Source of the DNA: Candidatus Nitrosotenuis cloacae
GTDB lineage: Archaea > Thermoproteota > Nitrososphaeria > Nitrososphaerales > Nitrosopumilaceae
DNA length: 64,000 bases
NCBI RefSeq assembly: GCF_000955905.1
Contig: NZ_CP011097.1
Span: forward strand, 817,957-881,956
Direction of reading: 5' to 3'
Numbering within the stretch: the first letter of the stretch is position 1; every line of letters starts with the position of its first letter. Below, one piece after another: positions 16,007 through 25,740 of the stretch. The notes under the pieces are model-generated. The model was not told where the DNA came from. It saw nothing but the letters and a program-made list of their open reading frames with translations, and ran no database searches. The translations under genes were made by a program, and so were the position numbers.

Positions 16007-18781
16007 CCAAAATTTGTCGTAATGGCGGTTTTAACTTCCATCATACTTTGTCAAATCGGATTATTTGCTGTTGCTGAAGCTGAAAAGACTCCTGATTTTG
16101 GATTACAAAGAAGCCAAGGAGTACACGAAACTGAACAAAACACAATTCTCGATAGTCGTACACAGTTAAAGATTACAACAAAAAACGGGTTTAACTCTGT
16201 AATTGATCTTGTTGTGACTGTCGATCCACCAAATCGCGGAGTGGAGGCGACTATTAATGGAAAGACATCCTTGACAATTGATCCCAAAAAAGAAAATGCA
16301 GGTTTGTCAGTCCATGTTTCAGATGATGCCCCTGATGGTGACTATAAAGTAACAATTACCGGTACAAGTATTATCAATGGTAAGAAAGTCGAACGCATTA
16401 CTTTCTTTACAGTTAAAGTAAAGCCCCCTAGTGAATTTTTCCTTAAAGCAAATCCCTCCTCAATAACAATACCTCAAGGAGGAAGTGGGTTTACCACAGT
16501 TAAAGCTACAGCTACAAAGTCATTCAAAAATCCAATTAATTTGGAAGTGTGGTTCAAATCTACTGGATTTTCAAGCAAATTTTCAGGTGATGGGCAATTA
16601 ACCATGGAAATGATAACTCAGTCCTTTACAGAGTGGTTTATTGAGCCAAAACAAGGCAAACCAACAAACACAAAGCTAGAAATCAAAGTCAATCCTCATG
16701 TCGCACCGGGAACGTACTATGCAACAATTGAGGGCACGATGCAAAATGTTCAATTTGGCGCACCTAAACATTCAATCCCACTAACGATTCATGTGACTGC
16801 AAATCCAGAATTTGCTCACCTGCAAGTTCCGACTTTATTTGATATGGACTTTGAACATCGACAAGAAACAGTACAAATGGGCTCAATGCTTCTAAATGAC
16901 ATTACCGTTTGGTCGGAGAGGCCTGATGAGACCATCACATTTACTGTATCTGTGTCGCCACCTAACAAAGGAGTATCTGCAGACATAAATCAGAAAAGGA
17001 TCATCCCAAACAAATTACCAGCTACTGGAGTTTTTGTAATGGTTGCCGTTTCTGATTCTGCTGAGCCTGGCAAATATACGGTCATATTAACTGGTGTCAC
17101 ATCTACACTATCTGGCAAAGAACTAACACAGAGCGCGAGCTTTGATGTCATTGTACCAGAAAAGAACAAAAAAACAGTAGAACCTAAAAACTCGGAACAA
17201 TCGTTAATTCAAAATGATCCATCAAAATCATCTACAATAAAGAAAGCAGAATTTGCACAAATACGCGCCGAGCTTGGTAAATTATATCAAATCAGCAAAC
17301 ACGGTGAAAAACTTGCATCCCTAATAAAAAATGCCAATGATGATGAATCAAAAGCACTAAAGAAAATGTCCGGAGATATCAAATCCGTTTATTCAAAAAC
17401 AAAAAACACTGATGCAAAAAAGCTAGACGAGAAAATACAAAAGCAGATTAAAGATGCAGAAGTTGATAAAAAGCAAATATCTGCAATTGACAGCGCATCT
17501 AAAAAAATAACAAAACAAATCATTAGTATTGCAAAAGATAACGATATTAAAAAAACAGAATTAGACAAGATAATTAAAAACGACAAAAAAAATACAGATT
17601 CAAACAAACCACAATCTCTCAATAAAATCAAAGAGCACTATGTTGCTGCTTACAATGAAATATTTGATGATGATGAGATGTATCGCACTGTTTCTCCCAC
17701 CGCATCCGCCATTGCTGACTATTGGGACAATGTCATGACTACTCTACCATCGGATCCAGAGCAAATAAGCGAAGATACTATCAGAGCAATAGATCCTTCT
17801 GGTTTGTCATCAATCAAAAAAGAATCCATTCTGGATGATTTGGACCCAACAATTAGGGGGCCAGACGTTAATGAGTCAAAAGAAAAGCCAAACACCGAGG
17901 AAAACGACCCGAATGCCCCACCAGAATCAATTCTGGATGATGTAGATACTGATTATGCTCCTGATGCTCGCGCACCAAAAGAAAAGCCAAAGACAACACC
18001 CTCTGGAATAGATCATCGCAGAATTGCACTAGACGACATGCTCATAATTGAACAATCACTAGCACAAGAACTTCAAGATTATCTCAGAGATAAGATGCTA
18101 CAAATTGATTTAGAAAGACAACTCAAAGACCTAAAACAAAAAATCACAATCACTGATACAAAAAAGCCGATTATCCAAAAGGATCCAACAAAGCTGCCTG
18201 AAACAAAAACTGACACTAAACCAAAAAGCACTCAACCAGAAAAAACAGAAAAGCCAGTCATCCAAAAAGATCCTACAATAACAAAGCCAAGCAACACAAA
18301 ACCTACACTATCCATTCCAAAACAGGTAACATACGAGGCAACTGGCCCATCTGGAGCAAATGTGGTATTTTCCACATCAAGCCAGGACAAGGAAGACGGC
18401 TCACTTATCCCTGTTTGTACTCCTACATCGGGCTCTACATTCCCAATTGGCACAACTTCAGTTAGCTGCACTGTGACAGATTCTAATAATAATTCAGTTT
18501 CTGGCTCTTTTACCATAACCGTACGTGATACGACACCTCCTGCCTTTGCACCATTCCAGCCAACAGAAGGAGTCAGGGATGATTCCGGCGTGCAGGTGTT
18601 CTTTGATGTTACTGCCAATGATCTGGTAGATGGTAATGTTCCAGTAAGCTGTAATTATCAATCCGGTTACAAATTCCCACCAGGTGTTACCGAATTGAAA
18701 TGCACTGCATCCGATTCCAGAGGGAATCAATCAACAAAAACAGTACAAATCACAGTAACTGTAACCGAATCAGGCCAATGA
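16001..18781 (+). CDS. Giant secreted surface protein with Ig-like, coiled-coil and two HYR-type domains
   Basis: A 926-aa protein with a signal peptide (residues about 1-28, ending AVAEA). Then come three beta-sandwich units (about 30-150, 150-270, 275-390), the first and third sharing VDPPNRGVEA/VSPPNKGVSA and a D-x-x-x-G-x-Y pattern. A Lys/Asp-rich helical stretch follows (about 400-540), then an acidic linker with repeats of 'ESILDD', and two HYR-type domains (about 765-926; QEATGPSG-like, PIGTTSVSCTVTDS). Each HYR unit keeps its Cys pair. No C-terminal membrane anchor is seen. TTG 16001 is leaderless; ATG 16022 is the alternative. A role in S-layer binding or adhesion is inference. Confidence 0.85.
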   Translation: MSPKFVVMAVLTSIILCQIGLFAVAEAEKTPDFGLQRSQGVHETEQNTILDSRTQLKITTKNGFNSVIDLVVTVDPPNRGVEATINGKTSLTIDPKKENAGLSVHVSDDAPDGDYKVTITGTSIINGKKVERITFFTVKVKPPSEFFLKANPSSITIPQGGSGFTTVKATATKSFKNPINLEVWFKSTGFSSKFSGDGQLTMEMITQSFTEWFIEPKQGKPTNTKLEIKVNPHVAPGTYYATIEGTMQNVQFGAPKHSIPLTIHVTANPEFAHLQVPTLFDMDFEHRQETVQMGSMLLNDITVWSERPDETITFTVSVSPPNKGVSADINQKRIIPNKLPATGVFVMVAVSDSAEPGKYTVILTGVTSTLSGKELTQSASFDVIVPEKNKKTVEPKNSEQSLIQNDPSKSSTIKKAEFAQIRAELGKLYQISKHGEKLASLIKNANDDESKALKKMSGDIKSVYSKTKNTDAKKLDEKIQKQIKDAEVDKKQISAIDSASKKITKQIISIAKDNDIKKTELDKIIKNDKKNTDSNKPQSLNKIKEHYVAAYNEIFDDDEMYRTVSPTASAIADYWDNVMTTLPSDPEQISEDTIRAIDPSGLSSIKKESILDDLDPTIRGPDVNESKEKPNTEENDPNAPPESILDDVDTDYAPDARAPKEKPKTTPSGIDHRRIALDDMLIIEQSLAQELQDYLRDKMLQIDLERQLKDLKQKITITDTKKPIIQKDPTKLPETKTDTKPKSTQPEKTEKPVIQKDPTITKPSNTKPTLSIPKQVTYEATGPSGANVVFSTSSQDKEDGSLIPVCTPTSGSTFPIGTTSVSCTVTDSNNNSVSGSFTITVRDTTPPAFAPFQPTEGVRDDSGVQVFFDVTANDLVDGNVPVSCNYQSGYKFPPGVTELKCTASDSRGNQSTKTVQITVTVTESGQ

Positions 18782-18871
18782 TACTGTTGATTTTCATTGA
18801 ACTTTCCAAGATGTAGTCTATTAGATAGAATAAGACGTGATCTTTATTACACAATAGACTAGCAAAAACCT

Positions 18872-21319
18872 GTGAGACAATTCAAGAATTCCTCACTGTT
18901 TTTGATATTCATATTGATTAGTTCTGTAACTTTTACCAATTTTGCAAACGCCCAAGATATCGATGCTGATGGTGATGGCATCTCAGACAATAAGGACAAT
19001 TGCAAAAAAATAGCAAACAAGAACCAGTCAGATAAGGATGGGGATGGAATTGGTGATAGCTGTGATCCAAAAAATGATAAAAAATCTGATTCGACCAAAA
19101 AACAAACAAAACCAACATCACAAAAAAATCCAAAAAGTGTCAACAAAAACAATGTTGTTGCAAAAGCAGAAAATGAAATAAAAGAAACAAAGACCGAGAC
19201 CCTACCTAATGGTGCTCAAGAGACTACTACAAAATACAAGGATGGTACAAAAGTAGTTGAAGGCAGCGGATTACGTCACACTTGGGTTAGTACAACATAC
19301 ACAAACGGCACAACCATAACGATATACGATGGAGGTGATGGCGGATATGAAAAAAGTAGTATAATGGACAGCGTTCGAGTTCGAGGCTATCCAAATGGAA
19401 CCATAGTCACATCGGATAGTACAATGCTTATTTACCGATACCCAGACGGTTCGCGTTTTGTAATTTATGATGTGCTCGGAGGTGGTAGAACCGATATTAC
19501 TTTTGCAGATGGTACTTATCGCTCCATTTATGGAAGTCGCACCGATGATCGTGTGGCAATCGCAGTTGACATATTGAAGTCATTCTGGGGCAATAATGTA
19601 CCAATAGCAAATCAACGACCGAACGTTAACGATGATGCAATGGTTCCAAAAAGCGCTACACCGCCAACAAAAAATCAGATAAAGGTTTCAAATGATGATC
19701 TCAAAACCTTGTATACGATAGCTAAATTACATGAAAGTGCATCTACCACATTAGCTAGTGTAAACGACCAACAAACAAAAATTCTACAAAAAGCTACTGC
19801 AGCTGCAAATCAGGACCTAACAAAAGAGCAGAAAACTATACTAAAATCATTACTCAAAGAACAAGATTCTGATAAAAAAGACATCAAAGCAATTCAAGAT
19901 TATACCAAAAAAGTCTCAAATGCAGTTAAGAAACTAGCTCAAAAAGAAGGACTGAAATCATCAGAACTTGATAAAATAGCAAAACCGGTAAAATCTGGAA
20001 AACCCATCAAGAACGGCCCTGCAAACCAGCTAAAACAGGATGCGACAAATGCAAAAGATACCCTTGATGAAGCAAAAAAATTCCAAGAAGAAATTGACTT
20101 GGCAAAAATTGCAATTCAGATAGGAGAAATACTGCCAGATTCGGAAGGCAGAAGTAATTTTGAGCAAAGAGTGGAAAAAAGGTTTGAAGAGCAATATGCC
20201 AGAGAAAATGCTCGACAAGATCGAGAACGAGAACAAAAATTAGCCAAACAACAAGAAGAGGCTGATGAAAAAAGCAAACAACATGTAATTGACATGATGC
20301 AACAGCTCTTAGAACTAGTTCAAAAACAAGAACAAGCCCAGACTGACTCTGTTTTGAATACATTACCTGATCCACATCTATATGAACAAACCCAAAACAA
20401 AGATCTGGCTGCAAAGAAGGATCCAAGTAAACCGGCCACTACATCTAATGTTATCCCACTTCAATCAAAACGAGGTACATATAGTGAACCTACAAACCCA
20501 TGTACATCAAAAAATCTGACTATTGAGGCCATGTGGATTTTGGCAAAATCATCAAACATTGATTCTGGATCAGCTACTGTACTTATTTTAGATCTTGGAA
20601 ATAACAAACCCAAGACACCTACAAGTATTAGTAAAAATATTGATGATGGGGTAATCCGATATTCTGGATATGCTGAACATCCCGGACATTATCAGCTTTG
20701 GTTATCAGAAATCGACGGTAAAATAATGCAAGGCAGTCTAATTGATATTGTAATTCCAAACTTGTGCATCAGTACATCGCCACCTCCAGTCATTGCAGAA
20801 CCAGGAGGGGGTGGATTTAACGTGGAGCCTAATACAAAACCGACTTTAACCATACCGAAACAAATAACACAAGAAGCTACTGGTCCATCTGGCGCACTTG
20901 TGGAATATGTTCCAACAGGCATCGATAAAGAAGACGGTTCCATTACTCCAATATGCAACCCGCCACCATACAGTATTTTTCCAATCGGTGTTACTACTGT
21001 ATCTTGTACCGTAACTGATTCTAATGGTAATTCCGTATCGGGATCATTCACTGTAACAATACGAGATACCACACCACCAAACATCCCAGCATTTCAACCC
21101 CGGGAAGGAGTCAAAGATGAATCTGGAATTCAAGTCTTCTACGAGGTAACTGCAACAGATCTAGTGGACGGTGCAGTACAAGTAAGCTGCAACTATCCTT
21201 CTGGCTACAAATTCCCAATAGGAGTCACAGTTTTGACATGTACTGCATCGGATTCACATGGAAATCAATCAACAAGGTCATTACAAATTACGGTAACTTC
21301 CACACAATCTGGCCAATAA
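18872..21319 (+). CDS. Second giant secreted protein: thrombospondin type-3, beta-repeat, coiled-coil, HYR domains
   Basis: An 815-aa protein with a signal peptide (about 1-27). Residues 28-65 have calcium-binding thrombospondin type-3 repeats (DADGDGISDNKDNC, DKDGDGIGDSCDP). A Gly/Asp/Tyr-rich beta-repeat (about 105-225) follows, then a long helical region (about 270-490, ending in a Gln/Glu/Lys-rich coiled coil), a possible beta-sandwich, and two C-terminal HYR units almost colinear with those of the preceding gene. The shared last ~165 residues show the two arose by duplication of at least the C-terminal module. The start is GTG 18872, with TATA-like tctttattac about 30 nt upstream. Confidence 0.85.
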   Translation: MRQFKNSSLFLIFILISSVTFTNFANAQDIDADGDGISDNKDNCKKIANKNQSDKDGDGIGDSCDPKNDKKSDSTKKQTKPTSQKNPKSVNKNNVVAKAENEIKETKTETLPNGAQETTTKYKDGTKVVEGSGLRHTWVSTTYTNGTTITIYDGGDGGYEKSSIMDSVRVRGYPNGTIVTSDSTMLIYRYPDGSRFVIYDVLGGGRTDITFADGTYRSIYGSRTDDRVAIAVDILKSFWGNNVPIANQRPNVNDDAMVPKSATPPTKNQIKVSNDDLKTLYTIAKLHESASTTLASVNDQQTKILQKATAAANQDLTKEQKTILKSLLKEQDSDKKDIKAIQDYTKKVSNAVKKLAQKEGLKSSELDKIAKPVKSGKPIKNGPANQLKQDATNAKDTLDEAKKFQEEIDLAKIAIQIGEILPDSEGRSNFEQRVEKRFEEQYARENARQDREREQKLAKQQEEADEKSKQHVIDMMQQLLELVQKQEQAQTDSVLNTLPDPHLYEQTQNKDLAAKKDPSKPATTSNVIPLQSKRGTYSEPTNPCTSKNLTIEAMWILAKSSNIDSGSATVLILDLGNNKPKTPTSISKNIDDGVIRYSGYAEHPGHYQLWLSEIDGKIMQGSLIDIVIPNLCISTSPPPVIAEPGGGGFNVEPNTKPTLTIPKQITQEATGPSGALVEYVPTGIDKEDGSITPICNPPPYSIFPIGVTTVSCTVTDSNGNSVSGSFTVTIRDTTPPNIPAFQPREGVKDESGIQVFYEVTATDLVDGAVQVSCNYPSGYKFPIGVTVLTCTASDSHGNQSTRSLQITVTSTQSGQ

Positions 21320-21320
21320 A

Positions 21321-21548
21321 TCACGGCTTTAATTTTCCACCAATCTTCCACTCTAGTTCTGCTTTTTCCTGAGCAATAACATCCAGTAGTTTTTCTTCAG
21401 AGCTTTCCACTTTTTTGATGCTGGACTGGGTTGTTTTCTGTATGTTGTTATTTGCTTCAAAGAACGGTAATCCAACCAAAGAAGCAACAAATGTGATGAT
21501 TCCAATGCCAGATATTATGGCAATCTTGGTCTTGATGGAATGTTTCAT
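21321..21548 (-). CDS. Small single-helix membrane protein (75 aa)
   Basis: ATG 21548 is chosen over a longer frame. A basic N-terminus (KHSIKTK) precedes one hydrophobic helix (about residues 8-27), then a charged tail with Lys/Glu-rich helical content and the ending GGKLKP. It could be anchored with the tail outside. It is convergent to the secreted-protein gene, with one nucleotide between stops. Function unknown. Confidence 0.6.
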   Translation of the reverse strand: MKHSIKTKIAIISGIGIITFVASLVGLPFFEANNNIQKTTQSSIKKVESSEEKLLDVIAQEKAELEWKIGGKLKP

Positions 21549-21603
21549 TATTTTAGGTGATTCCAAATAATCAAAAAACTAGTCTGTGATCAAACTGCAC
21601 AAG

Positions 21604-22878
21604 CTAGAGATTTGGATTATATCGTAGCATGGCGCCAGATTTGCCCAGACTGGACAACATCACACCGTATTCGGATAGTCCTGAGATGACCTCTATTTTC
21701 GTGCCAAAAGGTATTGCTATCGTGGATAGATAATCCACAATATCCTGAACGGTTGCCTCTGAATCCATTGATTTGCAAGATGGGCATGGCTGGTTTAGCA
21801 GCTCAGTTTTTCTTGTAATGACCTTGTTGTGTTCTAGTATCTCTTCTTGGATGTTTTTGCATCTTCTACATGTTACTTCCAGTCTGTGCAGATTGGTATC
21901 ATCGGTGATTAGTATGGTATCAACTACATTATTTTTCAAAAATCCCATTATGTCCTTGAGGCCATAAACTCCAAGGCCTGACCGATTGTTGATTTCTCGG
22001 AATAATTTCTCTACTAGTTTTTTTTCTTCTGATAATCGAAAATCAGACAAAACATCCTGAGCTTTTATGAATGCCTCACGAATTCCCTCCGAACCAGAAT
22101 ATGACGTATCCAGTGTGGCAAGCACCATGTTTGCTAGCCTATATTCTAGATAGTTTGCTTTCAGAAAGTCTTCCTTTGTAGGTCCTGGGCCTGACACTAT
22201 CAAGCCCTTGATTGGATAAATGTCAATGAAAAATTCTTTGGTTACCTCGGCCACACGATTATAATAATATGACAACTCCATTTCTCGCAATCGCTCAAAA
22301 CGCCTAGCTGACTGGCCACCCTGTCTGTGTTTTCCTGCAACGCCAGAGCTAGTCTCTCGAAGTACCTCGATTTTATCACCATGGAGTAGGCCCCACCCGG
22401 CATCCTTGGTATCAATTGCTAAAAACCCAATCAGATTGTCATCTTTTAGCATGTCCTTTAGAATATCGACATGGAAATGATCATCGCATCTATACAGCGA
22501 GGTTGCCAAGTCCTTTGGCGGTTCCAGCTCCCATACTTTGATGATCTCACTACCAAGTGGACCGCCGCCTTCTGGTGGAACTGCACCACAAAACACGACC
22601 AATCCTCGTGGTGGTGTGTCCTTGTACAGCTTTAATCTCTGCTGGACGCGAGATAGTGCATCTACAACATGGGTTCTAGTCATGGCGGACTTGATGTTGT
22701 CTGCGGTTCCAGCCTCCTCTCTTAGCTGGTTAATCACAAGGTGAAGTTGCTTTCCCTTTGGAATGTATACTGTAATGAGCTCAGTTCCCCTTCCGGATAT
22801 TCGTGATAATTCGTCTAGTGTCTTTTTTATTTTGTAAATTTTAACGGAGTCTTGCTTTTCTATGTTGATTTTTCCCAA
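21604..22878 (-). CDS. prf1: Peptide chain release factor aRF1
   Basis: A 424-aa archaeal release factor 1. It has the stop-codon-reading NIKS motif (about residues 61-64), the peptidyl-tRNA-hydrolysing GGQ (about 187-189 in GKHRQGGQSARRFERLR) and a C-terminal CxxC...CxxC zinc mini-domain. An upstream frame would start at TTG 22902, but TTG 22878 lies about 28 nt after a CTTAATATT TATA box, matching leaderless starts here. It recognises all three stop codons, with aEF1A as the usual partner. Confidence 0.96.
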   Translation of the reverse strand: MGKINIEKQDSVKIYKIKKTLDELSRISGRGTELITVYIPKGKQLHLVINQLREEAGTADNIKSAMTRTHVVDALSRVQQRLKLYKDTPPRGLVVFCGAVPPEGGGPLGSEIIKVWELEPPKDLATSLYRCDDHFHVDILKDMLKDDNLIGFLAIDTKDAGWGLLHGDKIEVLRETSSGVAGKHRQGGQSARRFERLREMELSYYYNRVAEVTKEFFIDIYPIKGLIVSGPGPTKEDFLKANYLEYRLANMVLATLDTSYSGSEGIREAFIKAQDVLSDFRLSEEKKLVEKLFREINNRSGLGVYGLKDIMGFLKNNVVDTILITDDTNLHRLEVTCRRCKNIQEEILEHNKVITRKTELLNQPCPSCKSMDSEATVQDIVDYLSTIAIPFGTKIEVISGLSEYGVMLSSLGKSGAMLRYNPNL

Positions 22879-22971
22879 TGATTGAACGCCTGGCGGATGC
22901 AATATTAAGATTCCAAAACGGCATCAAATTTTGTGATATAATGCCGCACTAGTCAATAATCATACCATGGC

Positions 22972-23355
22972 GTGCCATGCGTGGAAAAAACACCATACCA
23001 AATCCAAACACAGGACTATCCCAAACTATTGCGATACAAAATAACAAAATCTGGATTTTACCATATGGAGGAACTGATCACCAGAATATACATTGAAGAA
23101 CAAATCCCAACCATGCACACTCTGGTGAATCTTGGCATCTTGCTGCGAGTAAACATGTGCCAGACAATGAATATGGAAAATGAGAGTATGTTTCAGGATG
23201 TCTCTAGCAGAGCAAAAAAGTTCGGAGGAGTAGAACCAGAATACATTGCCGAGTGTGTCAAATCACTAATCGGACGAGGATTAATTGAAGCAAATCCACA
23301 ATATGATCGAGGCCTTGCCTTGCAAATACACCACTACGGGTTACATTCCATCTAG
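22972..23355 (+). CDS. Unrecognised 127-aa soluble protein
   Basis: A helical protein with no signal peptide. The ending resembles a winged-helix wing (CVKSLIGRGLIEANPQYDRG), so a DNA-binding role is possible but not shown. GTG 22972 or GTG 22981 are the candidate starts; TATA-like gatataat lies near 22934-22942. It overlaps the convergent DsbA-like gene by 15 nt. Confidence 0.6.
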   Translation: MPCVEKTPYQIQTQDYPKLLRYKITKSGFYHMEELITRIYIEEQIPTMHTLVNLGILLRVNMCQTMNMENESMFQDVSSRAKKFGGVEPEYIAECVKSLIGRGLIEANPQYDRGLALQIHHYGLHSI

Positions 23356-23985
23356 TACTTTTCTGAATACTTCTAATGGTTGATTGCCAGTGATCTTTGT
23401 TATTTTATCACCAGAAATTATCAGAAATGACGGTGTTGCATTGATTTCAATTCCCTGTGCAAATTCGTATGTATCCAATACCTCTTGATGGTATTTTTTA
23501 GAATCAAGACACTCATTTAGTGACGCTGTGTCTACCTCAGCAGCTTGGGCAAATTGGGTTATAGCGTCGCGGTTTACCCAGCCGGTTCTCTCACCTTTCC
23601 AGCTTCTATAAATGACATCGTGCATTGGCCAAAATTTCCCTTGCTCATTTGCACAATGAGCTGCCTCTGCTGCCAATACCGAATCAGGACCATTTAATGT
23701 AAAATCAACAAAAACAAGGCTTGCCTTGCCAGAATCAATATACTCTTTTTGAATAATACCTAATCTGTCTTTGTGAAATTTGTAACAGTACGTACACTGA
23801 TAGTCGCCAAACTCGATTATTGTGATGGGTGCTGATTCATCACCCATGTACGGTGAGCCCAAGGTCACCAGTTCAGATACGGTAAAATCCCCAGATTCTG
23901 GCTCATTTGTCCCAAAATACACCGCCGCAAAAATGGCTGCTGCCACACCAATTCCTACTGGTATTGCAAGCATTACCTTTGACAT
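23341..23985 (-). CDS. DsbA-family thiol:disulfide oxidoreductase, membrane-anchored
   Basis: With ATG 23985 the protein has 214 aa: one N-terminal membrane helix (about residues 4-25) and an extracytoplasmic thioredoxin fold with active-site C64-T-Y-C67 in FGDYQCTYCYKFH and the cis-Pro segment INATPSFLI. An additional Cys pair (HCANEQ..., LNECLD) fits the thioredoxin_4 subgroup. It should form or isomerise disulfides in secreted proteins, relevant here because the neighbouring HYR and Kazal-like proteins are Cys-containing. Confidence 0.9.
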   Translation of the reverse strand: MSKVMLAIPVGIGVAAAIFAAVYFGTNEPESGDFTVSELVTLGSPYMGDESAPITIIEFGDYQCTYCYKFHKDRLGIIQKEYIDSGKASLVFVDFTLNGPDSVLAAEAAHCANEQGKFWPMHDVIYRSWKGERTGWVNRDAITQFAQAAEVDTASLNECLDSKKYHQEVLDTYEFAQGIEINATPSFLIISGDKITKITGNQPLEVFRKVLDGM

Positions 23986-24017
23986 TACCCCAAATGAAAT
24001 TTGCCGCAAACAAATAG

Positions 24018-24656
24018 CTATCGATGAGTAGCTATTGTCCAGAGAGCCGAGTTTTTTGCGGCAATCTCGGCAACAAAAGGATCAGATGCTGACGATATTA
24101 TTATGAGATCTCCATTGTGCGGATGCAGCTCATCTAGCAGTGTCTGTCTGGTCTTTGAATCATTTGCAAGACAGTCAATGTTTTCTTTGGGAAACACAAA
24201 CTGGTTGTCCTTGTATTGGATGGTAGTAGCCCCACTTGCCCCATACAAAATAGCATAGTCTCGTTGCTCCATTCCAGATTTTGTGGCAGTAGAATATCTC
24301 TTTAGAATCACACCGTAGTTGAATTTACCTGGAGCAATTGAGCATTTTTTTATTGCACATTCGTGTGGCATCACATCATATAGGGATTTTACAAAATTCT
24401 TGCCCTTGTTAGTAAGAAATGTGCCGGATTTTGTCGAGTCTGCAAACGATTCCTCCTTTAGGTGGGCAATCATTGTTTTGACTGCTCCCTCCCCCATGTG
24501 TAGCTGCGAGCAAAACATACTTCGAGATACAAATTGATCCACATGCAACATCTGCAAGGCCTTGAAGACGTGCGGAACAGAAAATGTTAAAACCTTTGCT
24601 GATCCTTTTCTGGAAACAATATTTTGCAAGGCCTGAACCTTTGATTGCATGCTCAT
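24018..24656 (-). CDS. DUF4443-like protein with N-terminal winged helix
   Basis: With ATG 24656 the protein has 212 aa. Residues about 25-95 look like a winged helix (EGAVKTMIAHLKEESFADS, then a wing ending TNKGKNF). The C-terminal half has a Cys pair (CAIKKCSI) and strand-rich sequence ending in DLIIISSASDPFVAEIAA, which I associate with DUF4443 proteins of thaumarchaea. It is divergent from cbtB across about 60 nt, so it may regulate cobalt uptake; that is inference. Confidence 0.65.
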   Translation of the reverse strand: MSMQSKVQALQNIVSRKGSAKVLTFSVPHVFKALQMLHVDQFVSRSMFCSQLHMGEGAVKTMIAHLKEESFADSTKSGTFLTNKGKNFVKSLYDVMPHECAIKKCSIAPGKFNYGVILKRYSTATKSGMEQRDYAILYGASGATTIQYKDNQFVFPKENIDCLANDSKTRQTLLDELHPHNGDLIIISSASDPFVAEIAAKNSALWTIATHR

Positions 24657-24717
24657 GATTTTATATATTGGATGGATCATCCCAGAACTTAAATACATTC
24701 AGCTAAACCTGACTTGC

Positions 24718-24933
24718 ATGTCTCAATCAAAAGAGATTGCAATTTCAAAGTCAAGTGTTCCAAAGATAGCAATTATCGCACTAGCTGCAATATTTGTTCT
24801 AGGAATGTTTGTAGTCGGCTTTGATCAAGGACACGTCTTTAGTGTTGTCTTTGGCGAGCAGGCCTTTGATGAAATGTACATTCACGAACTAACTCATGAC
24901 ATGAGACATGCAGCTGGCTTTCCGTGCCACTAG
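24718..24933 (+). CDS. cbtB: Cobalt transporter subunit CbtB
   Basis: A 71-aa protein with one membrane helix (about 17-38) and the CbtB C-terminal metal-ligand pattern H-E-x3-D-x-R-H-x6-C-H (ELTHDMRHAAGFPCH). CbtB partners CbtA for cobalt entry, mostly for cobalamin synthesis. ATG 24718 follows a TATA-like cttaaatac (24689-24697) by about 26 nt, so the longer frame is rejected. cbtA begins at the next base after its stop. Confidence 0.9.
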   Translation: MSQSKEIAISKSSVPKIAIIALAAIFVLGMFVVGFDQGHVFSVVFGEQAFDEMYIHELTHDMRHAAGFPCH

Positions 24934-25668
24934 GTGTTCGTCATGAAGGTTTCTCTTTTTATTGCGATCATAGTTTTGTCTGGCGCTCTTGCCGGAGTTT
25001 CTTTGGGTTTAGTTAATCTGGTGATAGTCGAGCCATACTTGGATACTGCAATTGGAATTGAAAACCAAAGCCTGTTTGCATCAGGTGAGGAAGAGGATAC
25101 GCCAGAGTTTTGGGCAAACTATTACTCGTACAGAGTGTGGCAAAAGGGTGGACAGTTACTTGCAGGTGCTATTCTTGGAACATCACTAGGCACATTGTTT
25201 GGCATAGTGTTTGCATATTCAAAAAATGCGTTGCCAGGAAAATCAATGATCAAAAAAGCACTGGTGCTGAGCCTCATCATGTGGGCAACACTATATGTGA
25301 TACCATTTGCAAAATACCCTGCAAATCCTCCAACCGTTGGAGACCCCGAAACCATCATGCTAAGACAGTCATTATATCTGGCATTCATGGCAATCTCTGG
25401 CCTTGGCGCACTGGGATTCTATCAGGTATACAAAAAAGTAAACAAAAAGGCAATTGCATTTGCTGGCTATGGAATAATGATGGCAGTAGTGTTCTTTGTA
25501 ATGCCGCCAAACCCAGACCCAGTACAGATTGACTCTGGACTATTGACTGGCTTTAGGGTAACATCCATGATTGGAATGTCGGTGTTTTGGGGAGTAGTTG
25601 CAATCATTTTGGGTGCATTATGGCAGAAAACAAACCCAGATCGAACCGCTCAGGCAAAATATCAGTGA
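24934..25668 (+). CDS. cbtA: Cobalt transporter subunit CbtA
   Basis: A 244-aa membrane protein with about five to six helices and the family pattern of a short loop (VIVEPYLDTAIGIE), a Glu/Asp-rich region (EEEDTPEFW) and R-V-W-Q-K-G-G before helix 2. GTG 24934 directly abuts the cbtB stop; ATG 24943 is an alternative. It should form the pore of the CbtAB importer. The window's cobalamin adenosyltransferase at 52.9 kb uses the product pathway of this uptake. Confidence 0.9.
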   Translation: MFVMKVSLFIAIIVLSGALAGVSLGLVNLVIVEPYLDTAIGIENQSLFASGEEEDTPEFWANYYSYRVWQKGGQLLAGAILGTSLGTLFGIVFAYSKNALPGKSMIKKALVLSLIMWATLYVIPFAKYPANPPTVGDPETIMLRQSLYLAFMAISGLGALGFYQVYKKVNKKAIAFAGYGIMMAVVFFVMPPNPDPVQIDSGLLTGFRVTSMIGMSVFWGVVAIILGALWQKTNPDRTAQAKYQ

Positions 25669-25740
25669 TTATAGATTCTCATTCCATAAAACTAGAACAA
25701 TAACATTTTATTTAAAGAGCAATCCACTCACCACAGTCAC

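Noticed and set aside
20007-20426. 139-codon minus-strand frame within the second giant secreted protein
   Set aside because: Antisense to the coiled-coil region; Leu/Phe/His-rich composition reflects reversed Lys/Gln codons.
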